Shown here: in pieces, positions 62,656-64,000 of the stretch
Numbering within the stretch: position 1 is the first letter of the stretch
Layout: each line of letters begins with the position of its first letter
DNA from: BJGO01 sp039810885
Lineage (GTDB): Bacteria; Bacteroidota; Bacteroidia; Chitinophagales; UBA10324
Direction: 5' to 3'
Length of the DNA: 64,000 bases
Assembly (NCBI GenBank): GCA_039810885.1
Contig: JBDHXV010000008.1
Coordinates: 7,844-71,843, forward strand
Program-made: the position numbers and the translations under genes
The notes under the pieces: model-generated
Database searches by the model: none
Seen by the model: the letters and a program-made list of their open reading frames with translations, nothing else
Told to the model about the DNA's origin: nothing

Positions 62656-64000
62656 TTATTGTTGTGCATATTCACTTGCCCAGGTAGTTTCAGCGTCTTC
62701 ACCTTTCTGACCATCTAAGCGAACGATGAAACTCTTTGCCGGGAAGTAGGGTACGATGTGTATATCAAGGTTGATTTTGTCTTTTATATTTTCATCACGT
62801 TCAAATTTCATGATTTTGAAACTTTCAATGAGTTTGCTTGGGCCTTGGATAGTGTCAAGAAATTTTACGATTTGAGAACGCAGGTCTTTTTCTGTTAAGG
62901 ATGTCCAGTTTTCAAACGCACGACGATTAAGGAAATCTATAAGAACTTTAGTGATATAGTCGAATACTCGAACAACAGAGTAGGTTTGTAATCCGAGATT
63001 ATCTCCGTTGAAAAGTGTTTTAGCAGAGAAGGCCATTACCTTACCGTATTCGTTTACCATTGGCACTAATCCAATTTTATCTAAATTGGATATATCACTC
63101 TTCTTGAGGTTAAATTTAACACCGTCCACTTCGTTCAATGCACCATGCTTTTTACCCGCAGTAACCTGTGACATTAGTGTAGTGTACATCTTACCGGCTA
63201 AAGCAGCAGAGCCTCCAACAAAAACATCTTCTTCCTCGCCTACTTCTTCATTTTTTCCTCGTCCTACTAAATAGTTGCAAGACATAATGATGTTTGACTT
63301 GTAAGCATCTGCACTTGTATGGTTAGCTGCTTCAAACAAATCAACTACTTCGTCAACTGAATCTAAGTTTCTAAAATCAGTACACATCATTACTTTGTTA
63401 TCATAGGCAATTTTTGCCCACTTATCAATAACTTTATTTGAACCAAGATATCCGGGTACAACCATCAAAGAATAGTTGTCTTTCAAGTCTAAGCGATCAT
63501 AGTTTTTCTTTAATTCTTCCGACACATAATCTATGAATCTAGGGTTATCTAAATCTTGCAGTTGTTCCATTTCTGCATTTAGAATAGTTACATTTTTTAG
63601 TTTATCAGATTCCGTGTTCTTGTAAAACAGTGCTAAACTTCGATAGGATTCTTCTAAAGCGCGAGATGCCTCTAGTGTTTTCTTTAAATTCTTTTTTACA
63701 GTTTTAGAAGCGGTATCTGCCTTTTGATTACACTCTTCAACCATATCTGATACTGAAGAGTTATTGGTTAAGAGTGAGTACCATAGCAGCAGTTTCTTTT
63801 TCAACTCTTCACGATCTTTCTTTTTGTCTGCCTCTGTAAGAAATATTTTCTTTAATGCTTTACGCTCCGGGTTCAAGTTCTTGGTTCCTTCAATTGTTGA
63901 TTCTACAAAATCAAACCCTCCAACTTTTGCCAACTTGCTTAACCCTTGTGACAGTACTTCTGTCGGAGACTCAAGTCGTTCAAATGTTAATTCACGTGAT
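62656..64000 (-). CDS. tssC: Type VI sheath large subunit TssC (N-terminus beyond window)
   Basis: At least 448 residues. A TTG at 63933 is possible, but the frame stays open to the window edge with protein-like sequence (ELTFERLESPTEVLSQGL), so the true start lies to the right. The family's conserved core includes NYDRLDLKDNYSLMVVPGYL, TDFRNLDSVDEVVDLF, LVPMVNEYGKVMAFSAKTL and TYSVVRVFDYITKVLIDFLNRRAFENW (cited by key residues VRVFDYITKVL). TssC forms the contractile sheath with TssB, which should be encoded upstream of it. The gene is 40 bases before hcp. Confidence 0.9.
   Translation of the reverse strand, partial: SRELTFERLESPTEVLSQGLSKLAKVGGFDFVESTIEGTKNLNPERKALKKIFLTEADKKKDREELKKKLLLWYSLLTNNSSVSDMVEECNQKADTASKTVKKNLKKTLEASRALEESYRSLALFYKNTESDKLKNVTILNAEMEQLQDLDNPRFIDYVSEELKKNYDRLDLKDNYSLMVVPGYLGSNKVIDKWAKIAYDNKVMMCTDFRNLDSVDEVVDLFEAANHTSADAYKSNIIMSCNYLVGRGKNEEVGEEEDVFVGGSAALAGKMYTTLMSQVTAGKKHGALNEVDGVKFNLKKSDISNLDKIGLVPMVNEYGKVMAFSAKTLFNGDNLGLQTYSVVRVFDYITKVLIDFLNRRAFENWTSLTEKDLRSQIVKFLDTIQGPSKLIESFKIMKFERDENIKDKINLDIHIVPYFPAKSFIVRLDGQKGEDAETTWASEYAQQ

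Overview
The window looks like chromosome from a member of the Bacteroidota, probably the Chitinophagia/Sphingobacteriia side. The evidence is consistent across loci: two secreted proteins end in type IX secretion (type A) sorting domains; an alternative complex III operon is joined to a caa3-type oxidase; the type VI secretion genes are of the divergent Bacteroidota kind; lipoproteins are numerous; several promoters match TTG-N19/20-TAnnTTTG; and TTG starts are common. I see no tRNA, rRNA, CRISPR array or intact insertion sequence.

Layout. (1) 1-6642: the 5' end of an M1-like peptidase gene overlaps panB on the minus strand. Plus-strand genes follow for a Gfo/Idh-like oxidoreductase, a lipoprotein, a sugar-phosphate transferase of exopolysaccharide synthesis and a dipeptidyl peptidase IV. 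(2) 6657-21948, minus: one long respiratory operon, actABCDEF-ctaC-ctaD-ctaB-two subunit III genes-subunit IV-SCO-DUF420-small CxxC protein. It encodes a quinol:cytochrome c/oxidase supercomplex plus heme A and copper assembly factors, and a good promoter overlaps an inverted repeat just upstream. (3) 22282-50847: mostly housekeeping and secreted proteins (S9 peptidase, GH13 amylase, galE, POT transporter, a decayed WG-repeat gene, glycosyltransferases, OmpA/PD40 lipoprotein, purM, a membrane HdrD-like Fe-S oxidoreductase, subtilisin, PRTase, era-der-small lipoprotein-aroK, dnaK, cold-shock protein). (4) 51010-53052: a fibronectin-type adhesin-like type IX cargo. (5) 53238-64000, minus: part of a type VI secretion locus, running tssC (cut by the edge), hcp, vgrG, tssE, tssF, PAAR, a 643-residue hydrolase-like protein, a DUF4123 adaptor, a Tae4 amidase, a compact adenylate-cyclase-toxin-like protein and a small unknown gene.

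The most interesting part is the last. Directly after the antibacterial amidase Tae4 lies a 222-residue protein that keeps the catalytic signature of the edema factor/CyaA/ExoY nucleotidyl cyclase toxins: two lysines seven residues apart, a DYD metal motif and an HxxE motif. It is much shorter than known members. With a PAAR tip protein, a hydrolase-like protein whose nucleophile serine is glycine, and a DUF4123 loader, this looks like an effector module that may act on both bacterial and eukaryotic targets.

Functions are assigned by reading motifs and overall similarity from memory; no database search was run.
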